From positions 216,928-280,927 of the forward strand of contig JACTMJ010000009.1 in the NCBI GenBank assembly GCA_014584705.1: a stretch of DNA of 64,000 bases. The letters run 5' to 3'. This document shows, in pieces, positions 26,201 through 36,236 of the stretch. Below the pieces are notes generated by a model. The model ran no database searches and had not been told where the DNA came from. It was given only the letters and a program-made list of their open reading frames with translations. The translations under genes were made by a program, and so were the position numbers. Within the stretch, counting starts at the first letter, position 1. Every line of letters starts with the position of its first letter. The stretch comes from Acidobacteriota bacterium (GTDB lineage: Bacteria > Acidobacteriota > Terriglobia > Bryobacterales > Bryobacteraceae).

Positions 26201-27697
26201 ATGTCACTGGCGGAGATACAACTCGATGCGCAAGCGGCCCTGCCGCTTTACCGCCAGCTTTACCGCCAGATTCGCGAACGGATCCTGCGCGGCGGGCTCT
26301 CCGCCGGAGATCGCCTACCCGCCACCCGGGACCTGGCCCAACAATTGGAACTGAACCGCGCCACCGTTTCCTCAGCCTACGCTCTGCTCGAGGAGGAAGG
26401 GCTGATTCGCGGGCACGTCGGGCGGGGCAGTTTTGTCGCGGACCCGATAGACCGGCATTCCGCGAATCCTCCCGGGACATCGGCCGTTTCTGGTGGCTTC
26501 GTTCCGCAAACTGGCTTCGTTTCGCAAAATGCGGGGAGTCCGGGTTCAGCCGAAATCAGCTTTGCCACCTCCCGGCCCCGTTCCGGCCTCTTTCCGCTCG
26601 ACCAGTTCCGCCTCAGCTGTGAAGAGGTGCTGGCCACGGAAATCGCGCACACGGTGCTGCAATTGGGTTCACCGCTCGGCTACGCACCGCTCCGCCAATA
26701 CCTACTGGAGGATGCGGAAGAGCACCAGATTGGCCGGGCCAATGACGATATTCTCATCACGAACGGGTGCCAGCAGGCCATGGATTTGCTGGCCCGGGCG
26801 GTGCTCGCCCCCGAAGATACGGTCCTGGTGGAAGAGCCGATTTACCCGGGATTGAAGTCCGCGCTGGCCCAGGCGCAGGTGCGGCTGGTGAGCGTGCCCG
26901 TGGGCGAGCAGGGTGTGACGGCGGAAGACTTCTCGCGGCTGATGGAGAGCGAGCGGCCACGCATGGCGGTGCTGACGCCGAGTTTTCAGAATCCCACGGG
27001 CGCGACCATACCGCTCGATGCGCGGAGGGCGATGCTGGAGGCGGCCGCGAGAGCGGGCGTGCTGCTGGTGGAGAACGATCTCTATAGCGCGCTTCGCTAT
27101 CGGGGAGACGCAGTGCCGGCTTTCAAATCGCTGCGCGGCGCCGATGATGTGGTGTTGCTCGGCAGCTTCTCGAAGGTGGCGTTCCCAGGGTTGCGAGTGG
27201 GTTGGGTGATTGCGCCTCGCCCGCTCATCCGCCGCCTGGCGGAGATCAAGCAGGCGACCGATCTGCATACCGATCAGCTCTCGCAGGCCGTGCTGCTGCG
27301 CTTTGCGGAGAGCGGCCGCCTGGCCGCGCACTTGCGATCGGTTCGGAAGGCGGGCCTTGCGCAACTCGAAGCCGCCATCGACGGTTGCAGCCGATTCCTA
27401 CCCGCGGGCTCCCGGTTTACGAAGCCGGACGGCGGCCTGAATCTGTGGGTACGCCTCCCCGCACCCCTCGATGCGGGAGCGCTGCTTGCCGCGGCGCAAT
27501 CGCGAGGTGTCAACTATCTGCCCGCCCGCTATTTCGCGGTGAACCGCCTGGATGAGAGCGCATTCCGCCTGAGCTTCGGCGGCCTGACGCCGCTTGAGAT
27601 CGAGCGCGGCCTTCAACTGCTGGGCGAAGTGTTCGAGGAGGAATTGGCCCGGGGCGCGCGTCCCGGCGCGGCGGAGATGGAAACGGCGATGGTCTAG
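26201..27697 (+). CDS. pdxR: MocR/PdxR-like GntR-family regulator with aminotransferase domain
   Basis: 498 residues from the ATG at 26201. The winged-helix GntR domain (about 10-80: LPLYRQLYRQIRERILRGGLSAGDRLPATRDLAQQLELNRATVSSAYALLEEEG) is joined by a linker to a fold-type I aminotransferase domain. That domain has the PLP-lysine motif GSFSKVAFPGLRVGW near residue 325. Regulators of this type that adjoin pdxS-pdxT are PdxR, which senses PLP and controls PLP synthesis. Here it is co-directional with pdxST, with 43 bases to pdxS, whereas PdxR genes are often divergent. An open frame extends 300 bases upstream but lacks protein character. Confidence 0.85.
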   Translation: MSLAEIQLDAQAALPLYRQLYRQIRERILRGGLSAGDRLPATRDLAQQLELNRATVSSAYALLEEEGLIRGHVGRGSFVADPIDRHSANPPGTSAVSGGFVPQTGFVSQNAGSPGSAEISFATSRPRSGLFPLDQFRLSCEEVLATEIAHTVLQLGSPLGYAPLRQYLLEDAEEHQIGRANDDILITNGCQQAMDLLARAVLAPEDTVLVEEPIYPGLKSALAQAQVRLVSVPVGEQGVTAEDFSRLMESERPRMAVLTPSFQNPTGATIPLDARRAMLEAAARAGVLLVENDLYSALRYRGDAVPAFKSLRGADDVVLLGSFSKVAFPGLRVGWVIAPRPLIRRLAEIKQATDLHTDQLSQAVLLRFAESGRLAAHLRSVRKAGLAQLEAAIDGCSRFLPAGSRFTKPDGGLNLWVRLPAPLDAGALLAAAQSRGVNYLPARYFAVNRLDESAFRLSFGGLTPLEIERGLQLLGEVFEEELARGARPGAAEMETAMV

Positions 27698-27740
27698 TTC
27701 GCCAGGATGAGAGTTCGTCAAATCTTTGGGAGTATTGGTC

Positions 27741-28688
27741 ATGGAAAACGGAAAGCAACAGCAACAGTTTGCGGATAAGATCGCGGATTTCCGCCGTCTG
27801 AGCGATGAACAACGGAAGGACTTCAAGCTGAAGGTCGGTCTCGCGGAGATGCTCAAGGGCGGCGTGATCATGGATGTCACGACGCCGGAGCAGGCGAAGA
27901 TCGCCGAGGAGGCGGGCGCGGTGAGCGTGATGGCGCTCGAACGGATTCCCGCGGATATCCGCCGGGAGGGCGGCGTCTCCCGAATGTCCGCGATCCACAT
28001 GATCCGGGGCATTCAGGCCATTTCGAGCATCCCCGTGATGGCCAAGGCGCGCATCGGCCACTTCATGGAGGCGCGGGTTCTCGAAGCGCTGGGAGTCGAT
28101 TTCATCGACGAGAGCGAAGTGCTGACGCCCGCCGACGAAGAGAATCACATCGACAAGAGCGACTTCCGCGTGCCGTTCGTTTGCGGCGCGCGCAACCTGG
28201 GCGAGGCCCTGCGCCGCATCGGTGAAGGCGCGGCGATGATCCGCACCAAAGGGGAAGCTGGCACTGGCGATATCGTGGAAGCAGTTCGCCACATGCGGAC
28301 GATCATGAAAGAAATCCGCCATGTGCAGAGCCTGCGCAGCGACGAACTCGCCACCGAAGCGAAGAATCTGCAAGCGCCGCTCGACCTCGTGGTGATGGTG
28401 CATCAGACGGGTAAGCTGCCCGTCCCGAACTTCTCGGCCGGCGGCATTGCGACCCCGGCGGATGCGGCGCTGATGATGTCGCTCGGTGCGGAGACGGTGT
28501 TTGTCGGCTCCGGCATCTTCAAGTCGAGCGATCCCGCGCGGCATGCGAAGGCCATCGTCAAAGCAGCCACCTATTGGAACCATCCCGCGAAGGTGCTGGA
28601 GGCTTGCGAAGACGTCGGCGAACCGATGCGCGGTCAGAGCGTGGCGGCGATGCCCGAGAGCGAACTGATGGCGGGCCGCGGCTGGTAA
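27741..28688 (+). CDS. pdxS: Pyridoxal 5'-phosphate synthase lyase subunit PdxS
   Basis: 315 residues. It makes PLP from ribose 5-phosphate, glyceraldehyde 3-phosphate and ammonia, the last delivered by PdxT. It is a (beta/alpha)8 barrel with [22 protein letters not shown], the Lys-containing [34 protein letters not shown] and the [13 protein letters not shown] loop, all highly conserved. The ATG at 27741 follows a GGGAG ribosome-binding site; an upstream TTG is less likely. First structural gene of a PLP biosynthesis operon. Confidence 0.98.
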   Translation: MENGKQQQQFADKIADFRRLSDEQRKDFKLKVGLAEMLKGGVIMDVTTPEQAKIAEEAGAVSVMALERIPADIRREGGVSRMSAIHMIRGIQAISSIPVMAKARIGHFMEARVLEALGVDFIDESEVLTPADEENHIDKSDFRVPFVCGARNLGEALRRIGEGAAMIRTKGEAGTGDIVEAVRHMRTIMKEIRHVQSLRSDELATEAKNLQAPLDLVVMVHQTGKLPVPNFSAGGIATPADAALMMSLGAETVFVGSGIFKSSDPARHAKAIVKAATYWNHPAKVLEACEDVGEPMRGQSVAAMPESELMAGRGW

Positions 28689-28772
28689 CGGGCGGCGCGC
28701 GAGACTTCCCGGAAACGCCCGGCGCGCCGCTTGCGAATGCGAGCGGGAGCGCCGGGAACACTTAGGAGAACT

Positions 28773-29372
28773 ATGCGGGAGATTGGCGTCCTTGCCCTGC
28801 AGGGCGATTACGAAGCGCACCTGGAAAAGCTCAAGCACATTGGCGCGAGCGCGAGAGAAGTGCGCACCGCCGGAGACCTTGCCATGGTGGACGCGCTGGT
28901 GATCCCCGGTGGCGAAAGCACCACGATGTTACGCATCCTGCACCGCGAGAACCTGTGGGATGCGCTTTCTCGCTTCGGAGCGGAAAAGCCGGTATTTGGA
29001 ACCTGTGCCGGAGCGATCCTGATGGCGAGTGAGGTGACGCAGCCTAGCCAGGAGAGCCTTGCCTTCATGGACATGTCCGTGGTGCGCAATGCCTACGGAC
29101 GACAGCTTGACAGCCGGATAATCGGCCTCGAACCCGAACCGGAGGCGCAGCCCCTGCTGGGCGATACGGTGGAAGCCGTCTTCATCCGCGCACCCGTGAT
29201 TGCCCGCGTCGGGGAGGGGGTGGAAGTGCTGCTGCGCTACAACGGAGATGCCGTTCTGGCGCGCCAGGGCAAACACCTGGCTGCTACCTTCCACCCCGAA
29301 CTGACCGGAGACGCCCGCGTCCACGAGTACTTCGTGAGATCGCTCGGCAATGGCCATGCGGCCGCGGACTAA
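28773..29372 (+). CDS. pdxT: Pyridoxal 5'-phosphate synthase glutaminase subunit PdxT
   Basis: 199 residues. It hydrolyses glutamine and channels ammonia to PdxS. Start IGVLALQGDYEAHL, oxyanion motif PGGESTTM, catalytic Cys in PVFGTCAGAILMA, and the His-Glu pair in ATFHPELTGD. A good TTAGGAGAA ribosome-binding site precedes the ATG at 28773. Its stop codon overlaps the stop of the convergent HEAT-repeat gene. Confidence 0.98.
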   Translation: MREIGVLALQGDYEAHLEKLKHIGASAREVRTAGDLAMVDALVIPGGESTTMLRILHRENLWDALSRFGAEKPVFGTCAGAILMASEVTQPSQESLAFMDMSVVRNAYGRQLDSRIIGLEPEPEAQPLLGDTVEAVFIRAPVIARVGEGVEVLLRYNGDAVLARQGKHLAATFHPELTGDARVHEYFVRSLGNGHAAAD

Positions 29373-30766
29373 CCTTCCTCGCTCGAGAAGAACGGCCGCC
29401 CGCCGCTGATACTCAGGCGAAGGTCAATTGCACTCATGACGAGTTCGGTTTCGTCCGGGTTCAATCCCTCGGCAACCTGATCAACGTGCTTCAGCACCTT
29501 CTGCGCGGTCACTCTGGAGACCTCTCCGGGGTGGGCCAGAGCGTAGCTATAGATCGCGTCGCTCCGCAGAGCGTCCACCTTCATCGACGGGATGAGCCTC
29601 GCCGCTGACGAGGTGTCCACGAAGAAGCCGATGCCAAGAATCGCCGCCCTCCGGACGTCGATATCTTCGTCTTCGAGGTGCCCCTCGATCAGCGGAAGAA
29701 ACTCGGTATCGTTGGTGTACCACATGGCTTCCATCGCCAGCGGACGCAACTCCGGCTTTCCATAGTTATCGAGAATCCGCGTCTTGAGCGCGTCGTCGTA
29801 TGCGGCCCGCGCCAGAATGATGGTGAGTGTGGCCTGTTCGAGAGGCTCCACGCCGGGGTCGGCGAGGCGCTCTTTCACGGTCTTGACCAGCTCTTCGTTG
29901 AGATCCGTCTGGAGCAGACACTTCCACAGGGCGCAGCGCACGGTGAGGTCGCTTTCGGCCAATGCCAGGCCGGGCAGGGAAGCGGACACTTCGTCCGAGA
30001 TATCCACTTCTTCGAGGCTATCGGCGACGGCCAGGCGCACGCGCGGGTCGGAACTGGCCAGCCATTGCAGACTCTCTTCGGCCTCCATCACTTCGAAGAA
30101 AGGCGGCGTGAACTCCGCGTATTGTTCGTAGATGTTGTAAACCGGGCGCGGCGGCGTGGGTTCCGTGCTGGATACGCGTTCCAAGGCATCCTCGACATCG
30201 GACTTGATCAGACCAGGCTCGGGTAGCTGAGAAACCTCTTCCAGGAGCTTTTCGAGCGCGGGCCGGGTGGCGGGGTCCCGGTGCAAACCGAGGCAGACGG
30301 CGGCGTCCTGGGCGTCGTACTCCAGACGTTCGAGGAGCAGGCTGGTGATGCGGGCGTCCGGCACCTGCATCGCCGCCAGAACGAAGGCGATCTCTCCGCC
30401 CTCCTCTTCTTCCACCTCGCTGTAGAGATCGAGCAGCGGCTGCACCGCGGGTTCGCCCATTTCGGCGAACGCCTCGATCAGTTCGTCGGAGACGCCATCG
30501 AGCTGAGCACGCAGCTGCAACATGTAGAACGGAACCGCGCGCGGATCTTTCAGGTGGCGGTAGAGCTCGAAAATCTGATCTTCGATATCGATGCGGTCGT
30601 CGCGGTCGGCGCTGGCAAAGGCATCGAGCGCGACGACGGCGGCCTCGCGATCACGGAGAAACGCATCGAAGAAGGCATGGTCAAACCCCACCTCGCCATT
30701 GGCCACCGCTTCGAGCAGTTCCATTGGCGTGAGAGTCGCGTATTCCGCGGGGGAAAGTATAGGCAT
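29369..30766 (-). CDS. HEAT-repeat protein
   Basis: 465 residues from the ATG at 30766 (AAGGATTTTTCC upstream). The protein is acidic and built of helical pairs of HEAT type (for example DPRVRLAVADSLEEVDISDEVSASL, DLTVRCALWKCLLQTDL and DEDIDVRRAAILGIGFFVD). There is no signal peptide, enzyme motif or membrane helix. HEAT arrays serve as protein-binding scaffolds; the partner is unknown. It lies downstream of the rplI operon but beyond a strong terminator, so it is probably transcribed separately. Confidence 0.8.
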   Translation of the reverse strand: MPILSPAEYATLTPMELLEAVANGEVGFDHAFFDAFLRDREAAVVALDAFASADRDDRIDIEDQIFELYRHLKDPRAVPFYMLQLRAQLDGVSDELIEAFAEMGEPAVQPLLDLYSEVEEEEGGEIAFVLAAMQVPDARITSLLLERLEYDAQDAAVCLGLHRDPATRPALEKLLEEVSQLPEPGLIKSDVEDALERVSSTEPTPPRPVYNIYEQYAEFTPPFFEVMEAEESLQWLASSDPRVRLAVADSLEEVDISDEVSASLPGLALAESDLTVRCALWKCLLQTDLNEELVKTVKERLADPGVEPLEQATLTIILARAAYDDALKTRILDNYGKPELRPLAMEAMWYTNDTEFLPLIEGHLEDEDIDVRRAAILGIGFFVDTSSAARLIPSMKVDALRSDAIYSYALAHPGEVSRVTAQKVLKHVDQVAEGLNPDETELVMSAIDLRLSISGGRPFFSSEEG

Positions 30767-30835
30767 GGAAAAATCCTTCCTTTGGCGATCTCTGGCGATC
30801 GCTCCGGCTGCATGTTCACGGAACGAGCGGACAAG

Positions 30836-30895
30836 CAAAAGGGGGACCGGAATGCGGAACGGCGAAATTACGCCAATTCCGTCTCCGGCCCCCCT
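30836..30895 (-). terminator. Intrinsic terminator after rplI
   Basis: On the minus strand GGGGGGCCGGA (from 30894) pairs with TCCGGTCCCCC, which is followed directly by TTTT at 30837-30840; the loop contains a further GGCG/CGCC stem. It begins 13 bases after the rplI stop. It should end the apt-ispE-prs-rplY-pth-rpsF-rpsR-rplI transcript and isolate the HEAT gene. Confidence 0.85.
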
Positions 30896-30907
30896 TCGGA
30901 ATGACGG

Positions 30908-31393
30908 CTATTCGCTGGTGGCTTCGGAGGCCGCAGCTTCTTCTTCCGCGCCTTCGCGCTTCACGGCAATGGCCAGTTGAACGACCACTTCCCGATGCAG
31001 TTTGATGGGCACCGTATAGCTGCCCACCTGCTTGATCGGCTGATCGAGAACGATCTTCTTCCGGTCAATCGTGAAGCTCTTCGCGGCCAGAGCCTCGGCG
31101 ATGTCCTTATTGGTGACGGAGCCGAAGAGCTGTCCGCTTTCGCCCGCCTTGTGGACGAAGCTCAGGCTGAGACCGGCCATCAACTGCGCCAGTTGCGTCG
31201 CTTCGTTCACGAACGTCGCTTCGCGGCGCAGCCAGGCTTCCTTCTCCTGGGCGATGATCTTCTTGTTGGCGGCCGTAGCAAGCACGGCCAGGTTGCGGGG
31301 GAGCAGGTAGTTTCGGGCATAGCCAGGGGCCACCTTCACCACTTCGCCGGGAATGCCAAGTTTTTCGATTTCCTCGCGTAGAATCACTTCCAT
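30908..31393 (-). CDS. rplI: 50S ribosomal protein L9
   Basis: 161 residues. The N-terminal domain (MEVILREEIEKLGIPGEVVKVAPGYARNYLLPRNLA, the L9 signature) is followed by the long central helix and a C-terminal domain ending in an Ala/Glu-rich tail of about 13 residues. Last gene of the rpsF-rpsR-rplI group, 17 bases after rpsR, with the terminator right after it. Confidence 0.98.
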   Translation of the reverse strand: MEVILREEIEKLGIPGEVVKVAPGYARNYLLPRNLAVLATAANKKIIAQEKEAWLRREATFVNEATQLAQLMAGLSLSFVHKAGESGQLFGSVTNKDIAEALAAKSFTIDRKKIVLDQPIKQVGSYTVPIKLHREVVVQLAIAVKREGAEEEAAASEATSE

Positions 31394-31410
31394 GGTTGTT
31401 GGGCTCCTTT

Positions 31411-31710
31411 CTAAGACTCCGATGCGAACGGCAGCATCGCGATGTTGCGGGCGCGCTTGATGGCGGTGCGCAACCGGCGCTGATCCTGCGCGCTTGCGCC
31501 GCTGATACGGCGCGGGATGATTTTGCCGCGCTCGGTAACGAAGCGCTTGAGCAGTTCCGTGTCTTTGTAATCGATGTGGTCAATCTTTTCGGTGTACAGG
31601 AAGCACACCTTCTTGCGCCGGAAATAGCGCTTATTGCCCATCATTGCTTTGTCGCCGCCCGTCGGTCTGGAGGATGCGGCGATGGGACGTCCACCTCTTG
31701 CTTCAGCCAT
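31411..31710 (-). CDS. rpsR: 30S ribosomal protein S18
   Basis: 99 residues with the core [66 protein letters not shown], a full S18 match. The N-terminus is about 20 residues longer than in E. coli (Gly/Arg/Ser-rich). The ssb gene that often separates rpsF and rpsR in other bacteria is absent here. Confidence 0.98.
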   Translation of the reverse strand: MAEARGGRPIAASSRPTGGDKAMMGNKRYFRRKKVCFLYTEKIDHIDYKDTELLKRFVTERGKIIPRRISGASAQDQRRLRTAIKRARNIAMLPFASES

Positions 31711-31749
31711 TTATTGCGTCTCCTATGCGTCCTTGTGCTGAATGGCGGA

Positions 31750-32205
31750 TTACTCCGCGGCCGATTCCACCGTTTCTTCGGCGGGCTTTCCTGGCGCTTC
31801 CGCGGGCTCTTCCTGAGCCGGCGGGGGAGGCGCGGGTCGCGGAGCCGGCGCTACCGACGCGGGCTTCCGGATGGCGCGACGTTCCCGCTGCTTCGTCTTC
31901 TTGGCGAGGCGTTTGCGGTCTTCGTCCACGCGGACGGTCAGGTATTTGATGACCATGTCCGTCACGCGGAGGCGGCGCTCCAATTCGCGAATCAGGCTGT
32001 TGGGGGCGGCGAATACCAGGAGGATGTAGATCCCGTCGCCGTAGCCCTTGACGTCATAGGCAAGCCGGCGCTTGCCCCAAATATCGGTTTTCTCCATCGT
32101 GCCGCCGTTCGAGGTGATCAGCTCCTCCAGCAGTTTGACAAACTGACTGTATTCGGCTTCCTCAACGTCGGGCTTCACGATGAACAGTTCTTCGTAAATC
32201 CTCAT
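31750..32205 (-). CDS. rpsF: 30S ribosomal protein S6
   Basis: 151 residues. The S6 domain (MRIYEELFIVKPDVEE... to about residue 100, with the IWGKRRLAYDVKGYGDGIYIL strand pair) is followed by a 50-residue Pro/Ala/Glu-rich C-terminal tail. Tails after S6 are common but variable and unstructured. The ATG overlaps the pth stop codon by 4 bases. Confidence 0.97.
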   Translation of the reverse strand: MRIYEELFIVKPDVEEAEYSQFVKLLEELITSNGGTMEKTDIWGKRRLAYDVKGYGDGIYILLVFAAPNSLIRELERRLRVTDMVIKYLTVRVDEDRKRLAKKTKQRERRAIRKPASVAPAPRPAPPPPAQEEPAEAPGKPAEETVESAAE

Positions 32206-32813
32206 ATTTCCTCTTCGTTTGATCCTCGGGCGCGACGATTAAACTTCGTCATGGCCTTCTCGGCGCCTTCGGAAACTATGGCGAGAATTGCGTCGGACGC
32301 ATAGTCCAGCAACTCCGCCAAGTCCGCCAGATCCGCCTTGCGAAACTTCGCGAGGACGTACCGGGCTGCATCCCCGTAGGGATGCGGTGGTTGGATGCCG
32401 GCGCGCACGCGAACAAAGTCGCTCGTGCCCAGGCTTCCGACAATCGACTTCATGCCGTTGTGCGTGCCCGCGGAACCTTTCAGTCGGATCCGAAGGCCGG
32501 TCCAGGGAAGATCGAGATCGTCATAGACCACAATCAACCTGTCCGCGCCGAGGCCCTGGTTGGCCAGCAGCGGCTTCACGGCAGTGCCGCTCAGATTCAT
32601 GTAGGTTTGCGGTTTCGCGAGGATAAGAGCGTTCTTGTCCTCGCGTCCGAACCCGATTAACGCATTCGAAGACCTTTGGGAGAGACGCACTTGCAATCTT
32701 TCCGCCAGGCGATCGACGACATGAAAACCAATGTTGTGGGGGGTGAGTTCATACTGATTTCCCGGATTCCCCAACCCCACAATTAAGAACGTTCCTGCTT
32801 CCCCGGCACTCAT
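32202..32813 (-). CDS. pth: Peptidyl-tRNA hydrolase
   Basis: 203 residues. It releases peptides from tRNA stalled off the ribosome. Motifs include VGLGNPGNQYELTPHNIGF (with the catalytic His), KPQTYMNLSG, VVYDDLDLPWTGLRIR and GSAGTHNGMKSIVGSLG. The rplY-pth-rpsF order is common in bacteria. A low-complexity ending (SNEEEI) completes the protein. Confidence 0.97.
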   Translation of the reverse strand: MSAGEAGTFLIVGLGNPGNQYELTPHNIGFHVVDRLAERLQVRLSQRSSNALIGFGREDKNALILAKPQTYMNLSGTAVKPLLANQGLGADRLIVVYDDLDLPWTGLRIRLKGSAGTHNGMKSIVGSLGTSDFVRVRAGIQPPHPYGDAARYVLAKFRKADLADLAELLDYASDAILAIVSEGAEKAMTKFNRRARGSNEEEI

Positions 32814-32857
32814 CGCTGAACACTCCGGAGGCGCTCACGCGGCCGCGGCATTCGAAA

Positions 32858-33532
32858 CTACTTCTTGGCCTTGGCGGCGGGTGCTTTCGCGGCCGGCGCG
32901 GCGGCCTTCGCAGCCGGTGCGCCCGCAGCCGCGGGAGCCGCCCCGGCTTCTTCCCCGGCCAGCGCGGAGGCGCGCGTGCCGGCAACCAAGGCCAGGACAA
33001 GCACCGGCGGACTCAGCAAACGCAACCCGTCCGGCAGGGTCAATTCTCCGGCGCGAATGGTGTCGCCGAGGCGCATCGTTGCCACTTCCACCGTCAGTGC
33101 ATCCGGGATCGCTTCCGGCAGGCATTCCACGACGAGGTGGCGGTTGATGATGTCGAATGTACCGCCCTGATTCTTCACGCCGAACGGCACGCCATTGAAC
33201 TCGACCGGCACCTTCACGACGACCGGCTTCGCGAGATCGATGCGCTTGAAATCGACATGAACGATATTGTCGCGGACGGGATCGAGCTGCCAATCCACCA
33301 TCATGGACGGTTCTTTCACTTCGCCCTGAATATCGAGCTCAATAATCGTGTTGAACGTGTACTTGCTGCGAAAGATCTTTATGATGTCGGCGGGATCGAC
33401 ACTGATCGAAAGCGACTCTTTCGCCGATCCGTACAGGACGGCGGGAAGCCGATTCGCGGCGCGCAAACGGTTGTTCTGGTTCTTGCCGCGGCCCGTACGG
33501 CGGGCGGCGGCTACGGAGACGGTAACACTCAC
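32858..33532 (-). CDS. rplY: 50S ribosomal protein L25/general stress protein Ctc
   Basis: 224 residues, the long Ctc-type form. The 5S rRNA-binding L25 domain (about 1-95, with RLPAVLYGSAKESLSISVDPADIIKI) is followed by the TL5 C-terminal beta domain (about 100-190) and an Ala/Lys-rich tail of about 30 residues typical of this group. It lies between prs and pth in an operon joining nucleotide and translation genes. Confidence 0.96.
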   Translation of the reverse strand: MSVTVSVAAARRTGRGKNQNNRLRAANRLPAVLYGSAKESLSISVDPADIIKIFRSKYTFNTIIELDIQGEVKEPSMMVDWQLDPVRDNIVHVDFKRIDLAKPVVVKVPVEFNGVPFGVKNQGGTFDIINRHLVVECLPEAIPDALTVEVATMRLGDTIRAGELTLPDGLRLLSPPVLVLALVAGTRASALAGEEAGAAPAAAGAPAAKAAAPAAKAPAAKAKK

Positions 33533-33655
33533 GGGTATTCCTCCATCCAGGCCGCAAGTCCGATTTCACGTGGGTTGCGTTTCCCGGAATCAATTGAAAT
33601 TTACAAAACGCGCCCAAGAGGCGACGCCCCCGGCGCGGAGTTCGTTCAAAACGCG

Positions 33656-34657
33656 TCAAACAAACAAGATGCTGACGCTTGTCTCTTCATGGATCGATTG
33701 CACGGCTCTTGCGAGCAGCGGACCCACGGAGAGCGTCCGAATTTTTTCGCACTTCGCCGCTTTCGCCGAAAGCGGAATCGAATTGCAGAATACAACTTCA
33801 GTCAACTGCGAGTTCTCGATCCGATCCACCGCCGGTCCCGAAAGGACCGGGTGAGTGGCGCAGGCCCTGACACTGGCAGCGCCGTAATTCATCAGCGCTT
33901 CGGCGCCTTTCACCAGAGTGCCGGCCGTGTCGATCAAATCGTCGAACAGCAAGCAGTTCTGGCCGCGAACGTCGCCGATGACGTTCATCACTTCCGCGAC
34001 GTTGGCTTCTTCCCGGCGCTTGTCGATAATCGCCAAGGGCGCGTTCAGCCGTTTCGCGAAAGCCCTTGCCCGCTCCACGCCGCCCGCATCCGGAGAAACA
34101 ACGGTGAGATCCGCGATCGAAGGGCCACGGAAATACTCGATGAAGACCGGTGTGGCGAACAAATGATCCACCGGCACGTCGAAGAACCCCTGGATCTGCG
34201 CGGCGTGCAGGTCGAGTGTAAGCACCCGGTCCGCCCCCGCGCTTTCGAGAAGCTTTGCCACCAGCTTCGCGGAAATCGGCACGCGCGGCTGGTCTTTCCG
34301 ATCCTGCCGAGCGTACCCATAATAGGGTAGCACGGCGGTGATGCGGTCCGCCGAAGCGCGGCGGAGCGCATCAATCATCAACAGAATCTCCACCAAATGC
34401 TGGTCGACCGGCGTGCAGGTGGGCTGGACCAGGAATACGTCCGCGCCGCGAACGTTCTCATGGATCTGCACGTAGTTCTCGCCGTCGGAGAATTTTTTGA
34501 CGGAAGCGAGGCCGAGCGGGACGTCCAACTCGTCACAAATCTCTTGCGCAAGCGGCACATTGGCGTTACCGGAGAAAATTTTCAGCCGGGGAAACTTGCA
34601 GCCATGCGAGGCAGCCGATTTTGCCGGTTTCAAGCGTTGTGAGGTTGGGGAGGCCAT
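33656..34657 (-). CDS. prs: Ribose-phosphate pyrophosphokinase
   Basis: 333 residues from the ATG at 34657. It makes PRPP from ribose 5-phosphate and ATP. Signatures are [47 protein letters not shown], the metal-binding [21 protein letters not shown] and the PRPP loop [18 protein letters not shown]. It starts inside the last 28 bases of ispE; another in-frame ATG at 34693 would overlap further. The N-terminal 20 residues before [11 protein letters not shown] are extra compared with the family. Confidence 0.96.
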   Translation of the reverse strand: MASPTSQRLKPAKSAASHGCKFPRLKIFSGNANVPLAQEICDELDVPLGLASVKKFSDGENYVQIHENVRGADVFLVQPTCTPVDQHLVEILLMIDALRRASADRITAVLPYYGYARQDRKDQPRVPISAKLVAKLLESAGADRVLTLDLHAAQIQGFFDVPVDHLFATPVFIEYFRGPSIADLTVVSPDAGGVERARAFAKRLNAPLAIIDKRREEANVAEVMNVIGDVRGQNCLLFDDLIDTAGTLVKGAEALMNYGAASVRACATHPVLSGPAVDRIENSQLTEVVFCNSIPLSAKAAKCEKIRTLSVGPLLARAVQSIHEETSVSILFV

Positions 34658-35622
34658 AGCTGATTCGAGTACGGATGCAGGCTGTGCCGCCACGCCTGCC
34701 GATACTGGCTTTGCGGAAGCAGACGAAACCGCCGGACTTCTTCCGCTGGAAGTTTCGTCTCCGCCTGCCTTGCCGCCTCCGCGGTGGCGTACAAAGCGAA
34801 CAGGGACGAGCCGCTTCCGGACATCATCGCGTGCAGCGCGCCCGTCCGGACGAGCTTCGACTTCCAGGCGCGCAATTGCGGATGCGTCCGGAAGACGGGG
34901 GTTTCAAAGTCGTTCACGCCTAAGCCGGAACCCAGCGGGAACTCCCGAGAAGACGCGTCTCCGACGCCCCGTGGCGACGACGGATACAGCGAAACGAACC
35001 GGGAGGAAAACTCCCTCACGATTTTAGCAGATGAGGCGCTTGCTTCACCGCGAGCGAGACTGCGGTACGCATCGGCGGTGGAGACGTGAATGCCCGGCGT
35101 CACCAGCAAGCCGGAGAGGGCCGGAAATGCGGGGGCGGGGTAGAGTTCCTCTCCGCGGCCAAGAGCAATGGCCGCCCCACCCAACAAGAAGAACGGAACG
35201 TCGCTCCCCAGACCGCCGGCGAGATCCATCAATTCCACCAACGGTAGCGTCTTACCGGTGAGGGCCGGGAGGGCAAGCAGGACAGAGGCGGCGTTACTGG
35301 ATCCGCCGCCCAATCCGCCACCCATGGGAATCGATTTGGAGATTGCGATGGAAACGCTCCCCCGGACCTTCGCCCGTTCCAGAAAGGCGACCGCGGCGCG
35401 ATGCGCCAGGTTGTCTTCCTGGGGGATTTCCGTTCCGGGGCAGGTTGTGTCGACTTTGAATCCGCGCCCCGGATTGAACTCGAGGCGCATGCGATCGGCG
35501 AGCGAAATGGTGTGGAAGAGCGATCGGATCTCATGAAAGCCATCGGGACGGCGATGGAGCACGCGCAGATCGAGATTGACTTTGGCGAACGAGCGAATCT
35601 GGACGCGGCGGGGCGTGCTCAT
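34630..35622 (-). CDS. ispE: 4-diphosphocytidyl-2-C-methyl-D-erythritol kinase
   Basis: GHMP kinase of the MEP isoprenoid pathway, 330 residues. It shows [29 protein letters not shown], the ATP loop [18 protein letters not shown] and [20 protein letters not shown], and a C-terminal [13 protein letters not shown]. The C-terminal 35 residues are basic and family-atypical. It is followed by prs with a short overlap, and preceded by apt with 26 bases. Confidence 0.96.
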   Translation of the reverse strand: MSTPRRVQIRSFAKVNLDLRVLHRRPDGFHEIRSLFHTISLADRMRLEFNPGRGFKVDTTCPGTEIPQEDNLAHRAAVAFLERAKVRGSVSIAISKSIPMGGGLGGGSSNAASVLLALPALTGKTLPLVELMDLAGGLGSDVPFFLLGGAAIALGRGEELYPAPAFPALSGLLVTPGIHVSTADAYRSLARGEASASSAKIVREFSSRFVSLYPSSPRGVGDASSREFPLGSGLGVNDFETPVFRTHPQLRAWKSKLVRTGALHAMMSGSGSSLFALYATAEAARQAETKLPAEEVRRFRLLPQSQYRQAWRHSLHPYSNQLWPPQPHNA

Positions 35623-35648
35623 CGTGAACCTTTTCGGGTGCAGCGCGG

Positions 35649-36170
35649 CTAGTAATGAACCAGGGAGAAGATCTCCGCGTCCACCCCGGTCAGCTTATCG
35701 CGGCCATGCAGGAAATCGAGCTCAATCACGAAGGCGAGGCCGACGAGCTCTCCGCCCAGCCTCGTGACGAGAGAGGCGACGGCGGCGGCGGTTCCGCCGG
35801 TGGCGAGGACGTCGTCGACGATCAGCACCTTCTGTCCCGGTTGGATGGCGTCGCGATGGATTTCCAGGCGGTCCGTGCCATATTCGAGGGCGTATTCGAC
35901 CGATTCGCACGCCGCGGGCAACTTGTTCGGCTTGCGCACAGGCACAAAGCCCGCACCCAGAGCATAGGCAAGCGCTGGCGCAAAGATGAAGCCGCGGGCT
36001 TCGATGCCCAAAACGACGTCGATGTGCCGGCCGAGGTATTTTTGACGCAACTCGTCAATGGAGCCGGCCAAGCCCTTGGCGTCCTTGAGCAGGGTGGTGA
36101 TGTCGTAGAAATTGATGCCGGGCTTGGGGAAATCCGGGACTTCGCGAATGAGGGACTTGAGTGCAAGCAT
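35649..36170 (-). CDS. apt: Adenine phosphoribosyltransferase
   Basis: 173 residues. It salvages adenine to AMP using PRPP. Start [57 protein letters not shown], and the PRPP loop [16 protein letters not shown]. It is the first gene of a run with ispE and prs, and PRPP made by Prs is its co-substrate. Confidence 0.97.
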   Translation of the reverse strand: MLALKSLIREVPDFPKPGINFYDITTLLKDAKGLAGSIDELRQKYLGRHIDVVLGIEARGFIFAPALAYALGAGFVPVRKPNKLPAACESVEYALEYGTDRLEIHRDAIQPGQKVLIVDDVLATGGTAAAVASLVTRLGGELVGLAFVIELDFLHGRDKLTGVDAEIFSLVHY

Positions 36171-36236
36171 GGAATACCTCCGCTATTGTCGCGCAGGCGG
36201 CGAAAGAAATGCCACGCCGCGAAGGCAATGCTTGTA

